Positions 1 to 6,438 of a DNA stretch of 6,456 nucleotides are shown one piece after another. The translations under genes and the position numbers were made by a program. The DNA comes from Pseudomonadota bacterium (GTDB lineage Bacteria; Myxococcota; Polyangia; GCA-2747355; JACKDQ01): NCBI GenBank assembly GCA_030591195.1, contig JAUVBO010000172.1:1-6456 (forward strand). Direction: 5' to 3'. The notes below the pieces were generated by a model. It was not told the DNA's origin. It worked only from the letters and a program-made list of their open reading frames with translations, and did not search any database. Numbering within the stretch: position 1 is the first letter of the stretch; the number at the start of each line of letters is the position of its first letter.

Positions 1-1186
1 CTAGCTTGCCGTCGGCTGGGTCGTAGGCGTAGAGGCCATGGTACCACTTGGCCATCAGGTAGCGGCCGTTGTAGCTGAAGAACTCGACATCTTTGGATCG
101 ATTGGACTTCGTCGGTCGCGCGAACAGCTGCCGACCGGTGCGTGCGTCCAGCGCGACGAGGACTCCGCCCTGGGGCTGGGCCACGTCCGCGCCCCAGATG
201 AACACTCGGTCTTTCACCAGCGCGAGGCCCGAACGGAACGTCCTCAGCCGGTAGGGCAGCTCCTTGTTCCAGAGGTCCGAGCCGTGTTGACTGACCGCGA
301 GGTGCAGCACCGGCGTGCCGACTTGCCGCGCGCTGAGGACGGCGGTCTTGCCGCCGCCTGTCACCGAGACCGGGGAGCGGGTCAAGAGGATGCCGGGACT
401 CGCGGCGTGGGTCGGTTCCAACGCCGCCCGGCAGCTCTGCGCGGCTCCGGTCGCGAGCGCGGCACCGGCGACGGTGCCGTCGGCGGTCTTGAACAGCACG
501 CAACCCTCACCCAGGCCAAACTGCTTGAGGCGGTCGCGGGTCTTGACCCGTACCGGGACGTCGAGCTGACGCGCGCGGTACAAGTGCAGCTGGAGGCCAG
601 CCGGCGCGACCATGAACCAGTCGATGTCCAGGCAGTGGACCTGGCCTCCCTTGTAGCTCTCGCCGCGGTGGAGGATCTCGCCGTTCCGTCCCGACACCAC
701 CGTCAAGACGTGGGCGTTGAAGGTCTCGCCGGAGAGACCGACGAGGTCGTCGATGCCGTCTCCGTTGGCGTCGACGGAGCAGGTCCCCCCCCGCGAGTTC
801 CAGTTGATGGCCTTGGTCCGTGCTGCGTGGCCCGAAAGGGCGCGGTACAGCTGATACCCACCGCCGACAAGCAGTGGTCCGAAGAGGCCAACCGCGAGCA
901 AGATCCCGAGCAAGGGCTTGGGGCGGGCAAGCGGTTGCGCCGCGACCTTGGTCTGGGGAGCAGCAGCTGACGCGGCGTGGGGTCCGGCGCCCGCCGTGGC
1001 GTCCACCAAGGGCTCCAGGGCGTCGGGGATGCCATCGCCATTCCGGTCAGCCAGCAGCTCGCGAGCGACCGCGGCTCGTTCCGAGGCTCGGATGTCGTGG
1101 GAGAGATTCGCGCTGCAGTAGGGGCAGAAGGCCCCCTCACCCTGGGATTCGACCTCGACCGTCGCACCACAGCTCGTGCACTTCAT
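1..1186 (-). CDS. Zinc-ribbon, single-pass membrane protein with PQQ-like beta-propeller (C-terminus cut by window edge)
   Basis: The visible 395 codons are open to the left edge, so the C-terminus is missing. ATG at 1186 is the first possible start, because an in-frame TGA lies five codons upstream (1199-1201). A weak Shine-Dalgarno GGTGAG sits 11 nt before it. Residues 3-24 form a zinc ribbon: C3-x2-C6, then C21-x2-C24. Residues 47-55 (DRNGDGIPD) form an EF-hand or thrombospondin-type-3-like loop. A hydrophobic helix spans about 91-111, preceded by Arg and Lys, suggesting a cytoplasmic N-terminus. A second acidic loop, DANGDGIDD, lies at 139-147. From about residue 160, PQQ-like blade motifs appear: VSGRNGEIL (164-172), VALDARTGRQLF (344-355) and YAYDPADGKL at the cut end. 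Such propellers usually act as scaffolds or bind ligands. No quinoprotein catalytic residues are recognisable here. Four Cys (136, 185, 229, 252) lie in the presumed periplasmic part. The gene follows the TPR gene by 87 bp with no terminator, so co-transcription is likely. The specific function is unknown. Confidence 0.88.
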   Translation of the reverse strand, partial: MKCTSCGATVEVESQGEGAFCPYCSANLSHDIRASERAAVARELLADRNGDGIPDALEPLVDATAGAGPHAASAAAPQTKVAAQPLARPKPLLGILLAVGLFGPLLVGGGYQLYRALSGHAARTKAINWNSRGGTCSVDANGDGIDDLVGLSGETFNAHVLTVVSGRNGEILHRGESYKGGQVHCLDIDWFMVAPAGLQLHLYRARQLDVPVRVKTRDRLKQFGLGEGCVLFKTADGTVAGAALATGAAQSCRAALEPTHAASPGILLTRSPVSVTGGGKTAVLSARQVGTPVLHLAVSQHGSDLWNKELPYRLRTFRSGLALVKDRVFIWGADVAQPQGGVLVALDARTGRQLFARPTKSNRSKDVEFFSYNGRYLMAKWYHGLYAYDPADGKL

Positions 1187-1273
1187 GCCAGGACTTTCTC
1201 ACCAGCGGCCTGCCGACGCAAACCTCCGACGCCCGGTGCTGCCGGTAGTGCGCCAGTGCCGAGCCGGCCACGG

Positions 1274-4200
1274 TCAGCCGCGGGCGCCGCAGGCGCTGGG
1301 CTGGGGGCGGGTCTCCTTGCAGAGGCGATCGAGTAGCCGCCGGGCGCCCTGGTGGTCGCGCCTGAGCTCCAGCGCGCGCTTGAGGTGGCTGGCGGCCGCC
1401 GCGCGCTCTTTGATCTCGGCGCTGATCCGCCCGAGCATCAGGTGCGCTTCGAAGCGCTTCGGCGCCAGCTCGACGACCTCCTTCAGCACGCGGAGCGCGC
1501 CGTCGAAGTCCTCGCCACGCTCGAGGCATTTGGCGAGCTGGGTCCGCGCCTCGATGGCCAGGCGAGCGGGGTAGATGCCCCGGCCGACGGCCTCGACCGC
1601 CTGCCGTGCGTGCTTGTGCGCCTCGTAGAGGTCGCGTCCCTCGAGCGCCAGCTCGCTCAACCCCAGCAGGGCGGCCGGGCGGGCGCGGGGGAAGCTGAGC
1701 AGCCGGTAGTAGACCGCGCTGGCGGGGACCGGCTTGCCGCGGCGGCGGAGGATCTCGGCCTGCCAGCGCTGCCCGGTGGGCTCACTCTTCAGCCACCGGG
1801 GGTCGATTCGCCGCAGCTCGGCGTTGGCCTGGGTCCAGCGTCCCTGGCGCATCCAGCGCCGCATCGACAGCATCGTCGCCATGTTCCGGTGGCCGCTCGC
1901 GCGCAGCGCGTAGAGGTCGGTGGCCATCTTGCGGTGGTTGAGCTCGACGGCGGTCAGCGCCCGGCCAGCCAGGGCCGCGAGGTTGTGGGCGTCGTACCGG
2001 AGCACTGCCTCGAAACGAGGTCGCGCAGCCTCGAAGTCGCCGAGCATCACCAGCAGCCGGGCGAGATCGATCTGGTAGCGGAGGCGATGGGGGTTGGCCA
2101 CGCTCGCTCGCTCGAGGTGGCGGCGCGCCTCGTCGCCGCTGGCGCGCGCGAGCTCGACCCGCCCTCTCGCCCAGAGCCCCTCGGCCGAGCGCGGGTTCTG
2201 GTACAGCACCACGTCGAGAGAGGCCGCGGCCGCCGTCAACTGGCCGGCGGCGAGCTCGGCCAGCCCGCGCACCAGCGACACCTGGGGATCGGTGGGCTTC
2301 ATCGAGCTGAGGTGGCGTAGGGCCTGGTGTGGCTTGCGCTCGGCGAGCAGGCTCCGCGCCTCGAGGGTCCGACGAACGACCGACGTCGGCGGGAGCCCGG
2401 CGAGGGTCTTACCCGCCAGGGCCAGCTCCCCGAGGCGGATCTCGGTCTCCGCCAGCGTGGCTCGGGCGGTCGACGACAGCGCGCGCAGCGCACGAAGCTG
2501 GCTCGCTGCCAGGGCCGGTCGATCCATCAGCAGGTGGAGCGTCGCCTCCTCGGTGAGGTATCGCTCGTCGTTGGGTGCGTGGCGCCGCGCTGCGAGGATC
2601 AGCTCGAGGGCCTGGTCCAGGTGGCCGAGGCGCCGCTGGAGCCGTGCCGCCTGGTAGCGGAACTCGCCGTCGATCAAGGGGGCGTTACGCGTCGCCCTGG
2701 CGAGGGCCTCGTCGCTGGTCGCCACGTCGCCAGACACGGTCAGGATCGCCACCAGCAGCTGGGCCCAGGCATGCTCGAAGCGCGACAGCGACGACGAACC
2801 GTCGGACAGCGCGCGGAGGCGCCGCAGTTCCTTGGGGCTCAGCTGGCCCGAGCGCAGCTCGAGGCGGGCGAGGCGGAGGGCGACTTGATCTGGGCTCAGC
2901 CCGGCGCTCGCCGCTGCCTGGAGGTAGGCACGGGCGCCGTGGCGCTTGCCCTGGCGCCACTGCAGCTCGGCCAGCGCACCGAGCACGCCGGCGTCATCCG
3001 CCGGCATCTGATGCAGGACCTGCGCCGCCAGCGCGGGCTTTCCCTCGCGGACCAGCGTCTCGGCGTAGAGCCGGGCGATGGTCGTGTTGCGCGGGTGGCG
3101 CTTGAGCGCCTTGCGCAGGTAGGCGCCGGCCTGGGGCAGCGTTCGGGTGGCGACCACGAGGTAGGCATTGGCGCGGGCTAGGTCATCGGCCGCGTGGGAG
3201 TTGAAGGCGGCTCCGAGTTGCTTGGCCTGATCGATCAGCTTGGCGGTTGCCGCGAGGTCGGACTCGCCGAACTCGACGGCCAGCTGGGCGTGGATCGCGG
3301 CGGCGAGGGCCAGCACCTCGGCGTTGCGACCGCCGAGGTTCGCGGTGGCCTTGGCCCGGTAGAGGGCGGCCCGCAGGTGTCTGGCCTGGTAGGTGTGGGC
3401 CAGCTGTCGTGCCTCACTGAGCTTCTGCTCGGCCTGTCCCCGCCGGACGAGCAGCAGGGAGCCGACGGTGACGCTGGCGAGCAACAGCAGCGCCGCGGCG
3501 AACCACGCTGGCCAGTAGCGGCGCAAGAAGCGGCGCTCCTGACGGCGGCTGGCCGGCCGCGCGGCCAGCGGACCGAGGAGCGGGCGGTTGACGCTGCGCT
3601 TACCGATCTGGGTCGGCGTGTCCAGGCGCGAAGGCTCGGGATCGAGCACCGCGGCCGCCGAGCCACCGAAGCCGTTGGCCCCCTTCGGCAGGGGCGCGGG
3701 GGCGAAGGACGGGAAGATGTCGGCCGCCGGGCTCGGGGTGGTCTCACCCGACGCGTCGTCCTCGACCGCCGAGAACTCGTCGAACTCCTCGTCCACCGGC
3801 TCGGACTTGGGATCGGTGCCGGCGAGCTGACGCGGGTGACGCTGACACGCGTGACGATCGTCGACACCGATTAGGTCAGCCGTGACCACCGAGGCGGTCA
3901 CGGCACCTGGGGCTGAAAACGGTCTGGTCGGCTGCTCCTCCGGCTCGGCGGCTGGAGGCGGCAGACCGGGTACGCTCGGCGTCGGAGCGTCGAGGGCGCT
4001 CCAGTCGAGCTTCTTGCGCTCCTGCTTGCCGTGGCCCCGTCGGTTGCCTATCAGCCGCAGCGGGGGGGGCGAGGGCAGCACCTCACTGCCAAGCTGCTCG
4101 ATCTCGCGCAGGGTCTCGGCCTCGAGGGCGTCCTCGTCGCTCTCGATCTCCTCCGCCGCCGGGCTCGAGCTGGACTGGAAGATCGCCGGGCCATCGCCGA

Positions 4201-5053
4201 GCAGTCCGGTGAAGAGCTGGGGCTTCTCGGGGTGGACCGCGGCGATGAAGCGCTTGACGGCGTGCTCGAGGTCAGGCGCGCCCTTGCCGAGCAGGGGACC
4301 GTAGCGAGCTGTGGGCCGCTCGAAGCCATCGCCGGCCCCGACTAGCACTGGTGGATCTTCGACCCCGGCTGGGGGGTCGACGTCGAGTGGCGTGTGGGCG
4401 TCGACTGGCTCCTCGTCAGTGTCGATCGCCTCTTCGTCGGGCGTCTCTTCGGTGTCCGGGCCGGCGAGAATCTGCTCCTCGCTGGTTTCGGCTTCGATCC
4501 GTGCGAGCAGCGCCAGCTCCTCGGCCGAGACCTTGCGCGTCACCGGGGTCGCCGGATCGGTGTCATCGAGCAGCTCGTCGCCGTCCTCGTCGCCGAGAGG
4601 CGCGAGGCCGACAAGTGCCCCGAGTGGAAGAGCGTCGATCTCCGTCGGTAGCTCCTCAGGCTCGAGGCTGTCGAGGGCCTGCTGGTAGAGCCGGGCCAGC
4701 CGCTCGTCGCGAGGGAAGGCCGAGGTCGCCCGGGTGGCCACCTTGAACGCCGCCGGCGAGTCCTTGAGCGCCAGGCAGATCCGCACCAGCAGACGGTAAG
4801 CCTGCAGATCTTCACGTCGATCGAGCAGCCGGGCGAGGGTTCGCTGAGCGTCCCGGAAACTCCGGGCGGTGATCAGCGCTTTGGCAAGGAGCAGGGACGC
4901 CTCTTGGTTGGCCGGATCGATGCTCAGGCCGCGACGAAGCAGGTTGATCGCTTCGGCACTGCGCCGTCGGGCGAGCATCACCTTCGCCGTGAGGACGAAC
5001 TCGGGGCCGGCGCTCCTGGATACGACTTGAGGCTGACTGGTGGTCGCGGGCAT
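1274..5053 (-). CDS. Large single-pass membrane protein with N- and C-terminal TPR arrays
   Basis: This 1259-residue protein is complete. Residues 14-130 read as three to four TPR-like helix pairs (for example AEAINLLRRGLSIDPANQEA at 33-52). Residues 131-500 form an acidic, Pro/Ala-rich, probably disordered linker. A basic cluster (RRQERRFLRR, 503-512) precedes one transmembrane helix at about 514-536, which by the positive-inside rule places the N-terminus in the cytoplasm. Residues 540-1240 are Ala/Leu/Arg-rich helical repeats of TPR type running almost to the C-terminus. Clear examples are ARRHLERASVANPHR (976-990), FEAARPRFEAVLRYDAHNLA (1007-1026) and DGALRVLKEVVELAPKRFEA (1184-1203). TPR solenoids bind proteins, so a scaffold or assembly role in the envelope is the reasonable inference; no enzymatic motif is visible. 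The start is fixed by a TGA directly before the ATG. The linker contains a 5-residue tandem duplication at 400-409. The gene has its own promoter region, downstream of a terminator, and probably forms an operon with the zinc-ribbon gene. I do not recognise a named family. Confidence 0.93.
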   Translation of the reverse strand: MPATTSQPQVVSRSAGPEFVLTAKVMLARRRSAEAINLLRRGLSIDPANQEASLLLAKALITARSFRDAQRTLARLLDRREDLQAYRLLVRICLALKDSPAAFKVATRATSAFPRDERLARLYQQALDSLEPEELPTEIDALPLGALVGLAPLGDEDGDELLDDTDPATPVTRKVSAEELALLARIEAETSEEQILAGPDTEETPDEEAIDTDEEPVDAHTPLDVDPPAGVEDPPVLVGAGDGFERPTARYGPLLGKGAPDLEHAVKRFIAAVHPEKPQLFTGLLGDGPAIFQSSSSPAAEEIESDEDALEAETLREIEQLGSEVLPSPPPLRLIGNRRGHGKQERKKLDWSALDAPTPSVPGLPPPAAEPEEQPTRPFSAPGAVTASVVTADLIGVDDRHACQRHPRQLAGTDPKSEPVDEEFDEFSAVEDDASGETTPSPAADIFPSFAPAPLPKGANGFGGSAAAVLDPEPSRLDTPTQIGKRSVNRPLLGPLAARPASRRQERRFLRRYWPAWFAAALLLLASVTVGSLLLVRRGQAEQKLSEARQLAHTYQARHLRAALYRAKATANLGGRNAEVLALAAAIHAQLAVEFGESDLAATAKLIDQAKQLGAAFNSHAADDLARANAYLVVATRTLPQAGAYLRKALKRHPRNTTIARLYAETLVREGKPALAAQVLHQMPADDAGVLGALAELQWRQGKRHGARAYLQAAASAGLSPDQVALRLARLELRSGQLSPKELRRLRALSDGSSSLSRFEHAWAQLLVAILTVSGDVATSDEALARATRNAPLIDGEFRYQAARLQRRLGHLDQALELILAARRHAPNDERYLTEEATLHLLMDRPALAASQLRALRALSSTARATLAETEIRLGELALAGKTLAGLPPTSVVRRTLEARSLLAERKPHQALRHLSSMKPTDPQVSLVRGLAELAAGQLTAAAASLDVVLYQNPRSAEGLWARGRVELARASGDEARRHLERASVANPHRLRYQIDLARLLVMLGDFEAARPRFEAVLRYDAHNLAALAGRALTAVELNHRKMATDLYALRASGHRNMATMLSMRRWMRQGRWTQANAELRRIDPRWLKSEPTGQRWQAEILRRRGKPVPASAVYYRLLSFPRARPAALLGLSELALEGRDLYEAHKHARQAVEAVGRGIYPARLAIEARTQLAKCLERGEDFDGALRVLKEVVELAPKRFEAHLMLGRISAEIKERAAAASHLKRALELRRDHQGARRLLDRLCKETRPQPSACGARG
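3826..3855 (-). repeat. Imperfect 15-bp tandem duplication in the TPR gene linker
   Basis: On the plus strand GCTGACGCGGGTGAC (3826-3840) is followed directly by GCTGACACGCGTGAC (3841-3855), 13 of 15 positions identical. It encodes residues 400-409 as RHACQ followed by RHPRQ. Being in frame, it extends the disordered linker without disrupting the protein. Confidence 0.75.
3879..3904. repeat. 9-bp inverted repeat inside the TPR gene linker
   Basis: GCCGTGACC (3879-3887) and GGTCACGGC (3896-3904) are perfect inverted copies with an 8-bp centre. They lie in the codons for residues 384-392, 23 bp from the tandem duplication. The structure is plain in the sequence. Whether it binds a protein, folds in mRNA or is incidental cannot be told. 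Confidence 0.6.
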
Positions 5054-5060
5054 TCATTCA

Positions 5061-5066
5061 TCCACC
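5061..5066 (-). promoter_or_regulatory. Shine-Dalgarno of the TPR gene, deciding among three ATGs
   Basis: GGTGGA lies 7 nt before the ATG at 5053. Two more ATGs, at 5061 and 5057, form an ATGAATGAATG run in the other two frames. The first overlaps the Shine-Dalgarno and the second is only 3 nt from it, so the third, which opens the 1259-codon frame, has the proper spacing. Confidence 0.7.
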
Positions 5067-5097
5067 GGAGAGCAAGGCCTTGCCGGGCCTGCTCCCC
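5067..5097 (-). promoter_or_regulatory. Leader hairpin abutting the TPR gene ribosome binding site
   Basis: In the minus-strand RNA, GGGGAGC-AGGCC (5097-5086) pairs with GGCCU and GCUCUCC (5079-5075 and 5073-5067). This gives 12 base pairs including one G-U, with one bulged U (5074) and a 6-nt loop. The last paired base is directly next to the Shine-Dalgarno GGTGGA (5066-5061). No T tract follows, so it is not a terminator. It may modulate ribosome access or leader stability. Confidence 0.5.
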
Positions 5098-5150
5098 GCG
5101 ACACGTGGTCTCCGGGTTCCTTTTCCAGGGCCTAAGCGACGAAGTGTTTA

Positions 5151-5194
5151 CAGTCCACGTCTTGCAGTCCAAGTCCCAAGCAAAGATCAGTCCA
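5151..5194 (-). repeat. Three direct copies of the heptamer TGGACTG
   Basis: On the minus strand TGGACTG occurs at 5194-5188, 5171-5165 and 5157-5151, all in the same orientation, with start-to-start spacings of 23 and 14 bp. The first copy overlaps the -24 region of the candidate sigma-54 promoter and the other two fall at or just after the predicted start point. They could be an operator for a regulator or a coincidental cluster. The uneven spacing argues against binding on one helix face. Confidence 0.4.
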
Positions 5195-5195
5195 G
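5179..5195 (-). promoter_or_regulatory. Candidate sigma-54 promoter for the TPR/propeller operon
   Basis: The minus strand reads CTGGACTGATCTTTGCT. Against the known sigma-54 consensus (YTGGCACG-N4-TTGCW), the GG at -24 (5193-5192) and GC at -12 (5181-5180) are exactly 10 nt apart and the TTGCT block is perfect. The CAC after TGG is replaced by ACT. Transcription would start near 5168, leaving a leader of about 115 nt before the TPR start codon. The match is partial, so this is a candidate only. Confidence 0.35.
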
Positions 5196-5255
5196 GCCGT
5201 CTTCGGACGTGGAGCCTTGTTTTCTGGCGGCTTGCTGCACCACCACTAGCGCGTC

Positions 5256-5283
5256 GGTCATCGACCCTCGGAGGCTTCTCCGA
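5256..5283. repeat. Two adjacent inverted repeats, possible activator site
   Basis: TCGGAG-GCTT-CTCCGA (5268-5283) is a perfect 6-bp inverted repeat with a 4-nt centre. Next to it, GGTC-ATC-GACC (5256-5266) is a perfect 4-bp one. They lie about 90-115 bp upstream of the start point predicted from the sigma-54-like promoter, the usual distance for enhancer-binding-protein sites. The repeats are seen directly; the regulatory role is inference, and short repeats like these can occur by chance in GC-rich DNA. Confidence 0.35.
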
Positions 5284-5340
5284 CCATCAGATGACAATGG
5301 GAGTTGAGGGGAAAAAGCAGCTCTCTTTCCGGCGTTTCGC

Positions 5341-5377
5341 AAAAAAGCCGACCCCGGGCGATCTGCCCGGGGCCGGC
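5341..5377 (-). terminator. Rho-independent terminator after the lipoprotein gene
   Basis: Read on the minus strand, the arms GCCGGCCCCGGGC (5377-5365) and GCCCGGGGTCGGC (5359-5347) flank a 5-nt loop (AGATC) and are followed at once by six T residues (5346-5341). The 13-bp stem pairs fully if one G-U wobble is allowed. On the plus strand the same position would be an A-C mismatch and there is no T tract, so the terminator serves minus-strand transcription. It begins 40 bp after the lipoprotein stop and separates that gene from the TPR gene. Confidence 0.93.
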
Positions 5378-5417
5378 TAGGTACGAGTCGGCTCATCCCT
5401 TGATGCTTGCCAGAGGA

Positions 5418-6434
5418 TCAGGAGCCGGAACCGACCGCGTCACAAGTCTGCGACCCGCTGTACCCAAGGGGCGGCGTGGAGCTCTGGTCCTTCTTGAGCA
5501 CCTTGATCTCGGAGATCGCGAATGACTCTCCGTAGCTACTGTGGCCATTCTTCTTGAGGAACAGGGCGACGAACTTGACCGACTCGCCGTTGAAGTGAAA
5601 CTCATCCACCCCCCCATCGCCGTCGGTCACGTTCCCGTTGGGCGCCTCGAGCCAGGTGTTCGGCGCCGGGTCGCCGAAACCGTCGGCGGGCGCGTAGAGC
5701 AGGATGTACTCCTGTCCGTAGTCCTGCTCGCCCACGCCGGCGACGTCGCGCCAGTGGACCTCGACCTTCTCCACGTAATTGATCTGGCCAAGGTCGATCA
5801 TCACCCAGCCGTCGTAGGAGGCCCAGGGGTTGTACCAGTCTCCACCGCCCCACAGCGACCAGGTGTCGAGCTTGTCGTCGGTCACGAACTGGGCTGGGTT
5901 CTGGTCAGGGCTTTCCTTGGACTTGACCGGGGCCCCGATGGCGACATTGACCAGCTCCTGGGTCGGTGTCTCGTCCGGCTCGGTGGTGTCGCCGCACGCC
6001 GCGTTGTCCTGGGTTACCGTCGCCGGCTTGGGCGTCGCGATGCCAAGCTCTGGGTGTCTCGCCTGGACCTCCAACTGGTTGACTTGATTCTTGCGCAAGG
6101 GCACGTCGATGCAGAAGGCTCCCGTGACCGGATGCGACACGCGGATGTCCGAGGTGGCCGAGCCGCCGATGGCGTAGACGTCCGAGCCCGGCGTGGCCTT
6201 GCCGGTGATCATCACCGAGTCACCGCAAACGGTGGTCGTGGTCACCGGATCGAGATCGAGTGACACCGTGGCCGGCGTCGATGGCTCGGTCGGCTCCGGG
6301 GTTGTCGGATCCGGGGTCGTCGGATCCGGGGTCGTCGGGAAGTTGCTGCCTGGTGTGGGCTCATCAGCCCCGCAGGCCACCAACATCATCGAGCCCATCA
6401 ATAGGGCAGCGATCACTCGTGCGCTTCTGGTCAT
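5418..6434 (-). CDS. Secreted lipoprotein with Ig-like and F5/8 type C (discoidin) domains
   Basis: This 338-residue protein is complete. The signal peptide has Arg3 and Arg6, a hydrophobic core (7-20) and a lipobox L18-V-A-C21, so Cys21 should be lipidated after signal peptidase II cleavage. Gly22 at +2 is not a typical inner-membrane retention signal, so outer-membrane sorting is plausible. Residues 26-55 form a Pro/Thr/Asp linker with a repeated [D/E]PTTP unit. Residues 56-143 look like a bacterial Ig-like beta domain (TGKATPGSDV, then VNQLEVQARHPELG), with Cys70 and Cys108 as a possible disulfide. Residues 160-316 match the F5/8 type C pattern: NVAIG start, FVTDDKLDTWSLW, GWVMIDLGQINYVEKVEVHW, and an end of FAISEIKVLKK. 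These domains typically bind glycans or other surface ligands. The tail carries Cys331, which could pair with Cys147. The start is supported by GGAGGA 4 nt upstream, and a terminator follows 40 bp after the stop. The ligand is unknown. Confidence 0.93.
   Translation of the reverse strand: MTRSARVIAALLMGSMMLVACGADEPTPGSNFPTTPDPTTPDPTTPEPTEPSTPATVSLDLDPVTTTTVCGDSVMITGKATPGSDVYAIGGSATSDIRVSHPVTGAFCIDVPLRKNQVNQLEVQARHPELGIATPKPATVTQDNAACGDTTEPDETPTQELVNVAIGAPVKSKESPDQNPAQFVTDDKLDTWSLWGGGDWYNPWASYDGWVMIDLGQINYVEKVEVHWRDVAGVGEQDYGQEYILLYAPADGFGDPAPNTWLEAPNGNVTDGDGGVDEFHFNGESVKFVALFLKKNGHSSYGESFAISEIKVLKKDQSSTPPLGYSGSQTCDAVGSGS
6286..6340 (-). repeat. 15-bp tandem repeats encoding the Pro/Thr linker
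   Basis: On the plus strand, GTTGTCGGATCCGGG (6301-6315) is followed by GTCGTCGGATCCGGG (6316-6330). A partial copy follows (6331-6339) and a degenerate copy precedes (6286-6300). The array encodes the [D/E]PTTP units of the lipoprotein linker. Since the unit is 15 bp, copy-number changes stay in frame and only alter linker length. Confidence 0.85.
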
Positions 6435-6438
6435 CTGG

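Larger units (their letters stand above)
5054..5417. other. Intergenic region between the lipoprotein and TPR genes
   Basis: These 364 bp hold no convincing gene on either strand. The open frames crossing it are short, lack recognisable protein features or are extensions of shadows of the TPR gene. From right to left it contains the terminator, two adjacent inverted repeats, a sigma-54-like promoter, three copies of a TGGACTG heptamer and a hairpin just before the ribosome binding site of the TPR gene. Most of it (5054-5340) should therefore be the control region and leader of the TPR/propeller operon. Confidence 0.8.

Noticed and set aside
38..970. 310-codon plus-strand open frame
   Set aside because: It lies opposite the zinc-ribbon/propeller gene, which has recognisable motifs in its own frame. 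The plus-strand product has no recognisable features.
1187..1273. The 87-bp gap between the TPR and zinc-ribbon genes as a possible terminator or promoter
   Set aside because: I found no stable stem followed by T residues and no convincing promoter elements, so co-transcription is the simpler reading.
1352..3181. Two long plus-strand open frames end to end (322 and 284 codons) opposite the TPR gene
   Set aside because: They are antisense shadows of a high-GC coding frame. Their products are low-complexity Arg/Gly/Gln/Leu-rich without domains, whereas the minus strand gives one continuous 1259-residue TPR protein.
3194..3874. 226-codon plus-strand open frame and the opposing 210-codon minus-strand frame (3235-3867)
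   Set aside because: Both overlap the transmembrane and linker part of the TPR gene in other frames, and their Gly- or Arg/Ser/Pro-rich products are typical GC-driven shadows.
5145..5172. Sigma-70-like pair TTGGAC, 16 bp, TAAACA upstream of the TPR gene
   Set aside because: The -10 matches TATAAT at only three of six positions, and the -35 lies inside one of the heptamer repeats. It is weaker than the sigma-54-like alternative.
4904..5380. 158-codon plus-strand open frame crossing the intergenic region
   Set aside because: It starts opposite the TPR gene, runs through the control region and into the terminator stem, and its product shows no recognisable domain or signal.
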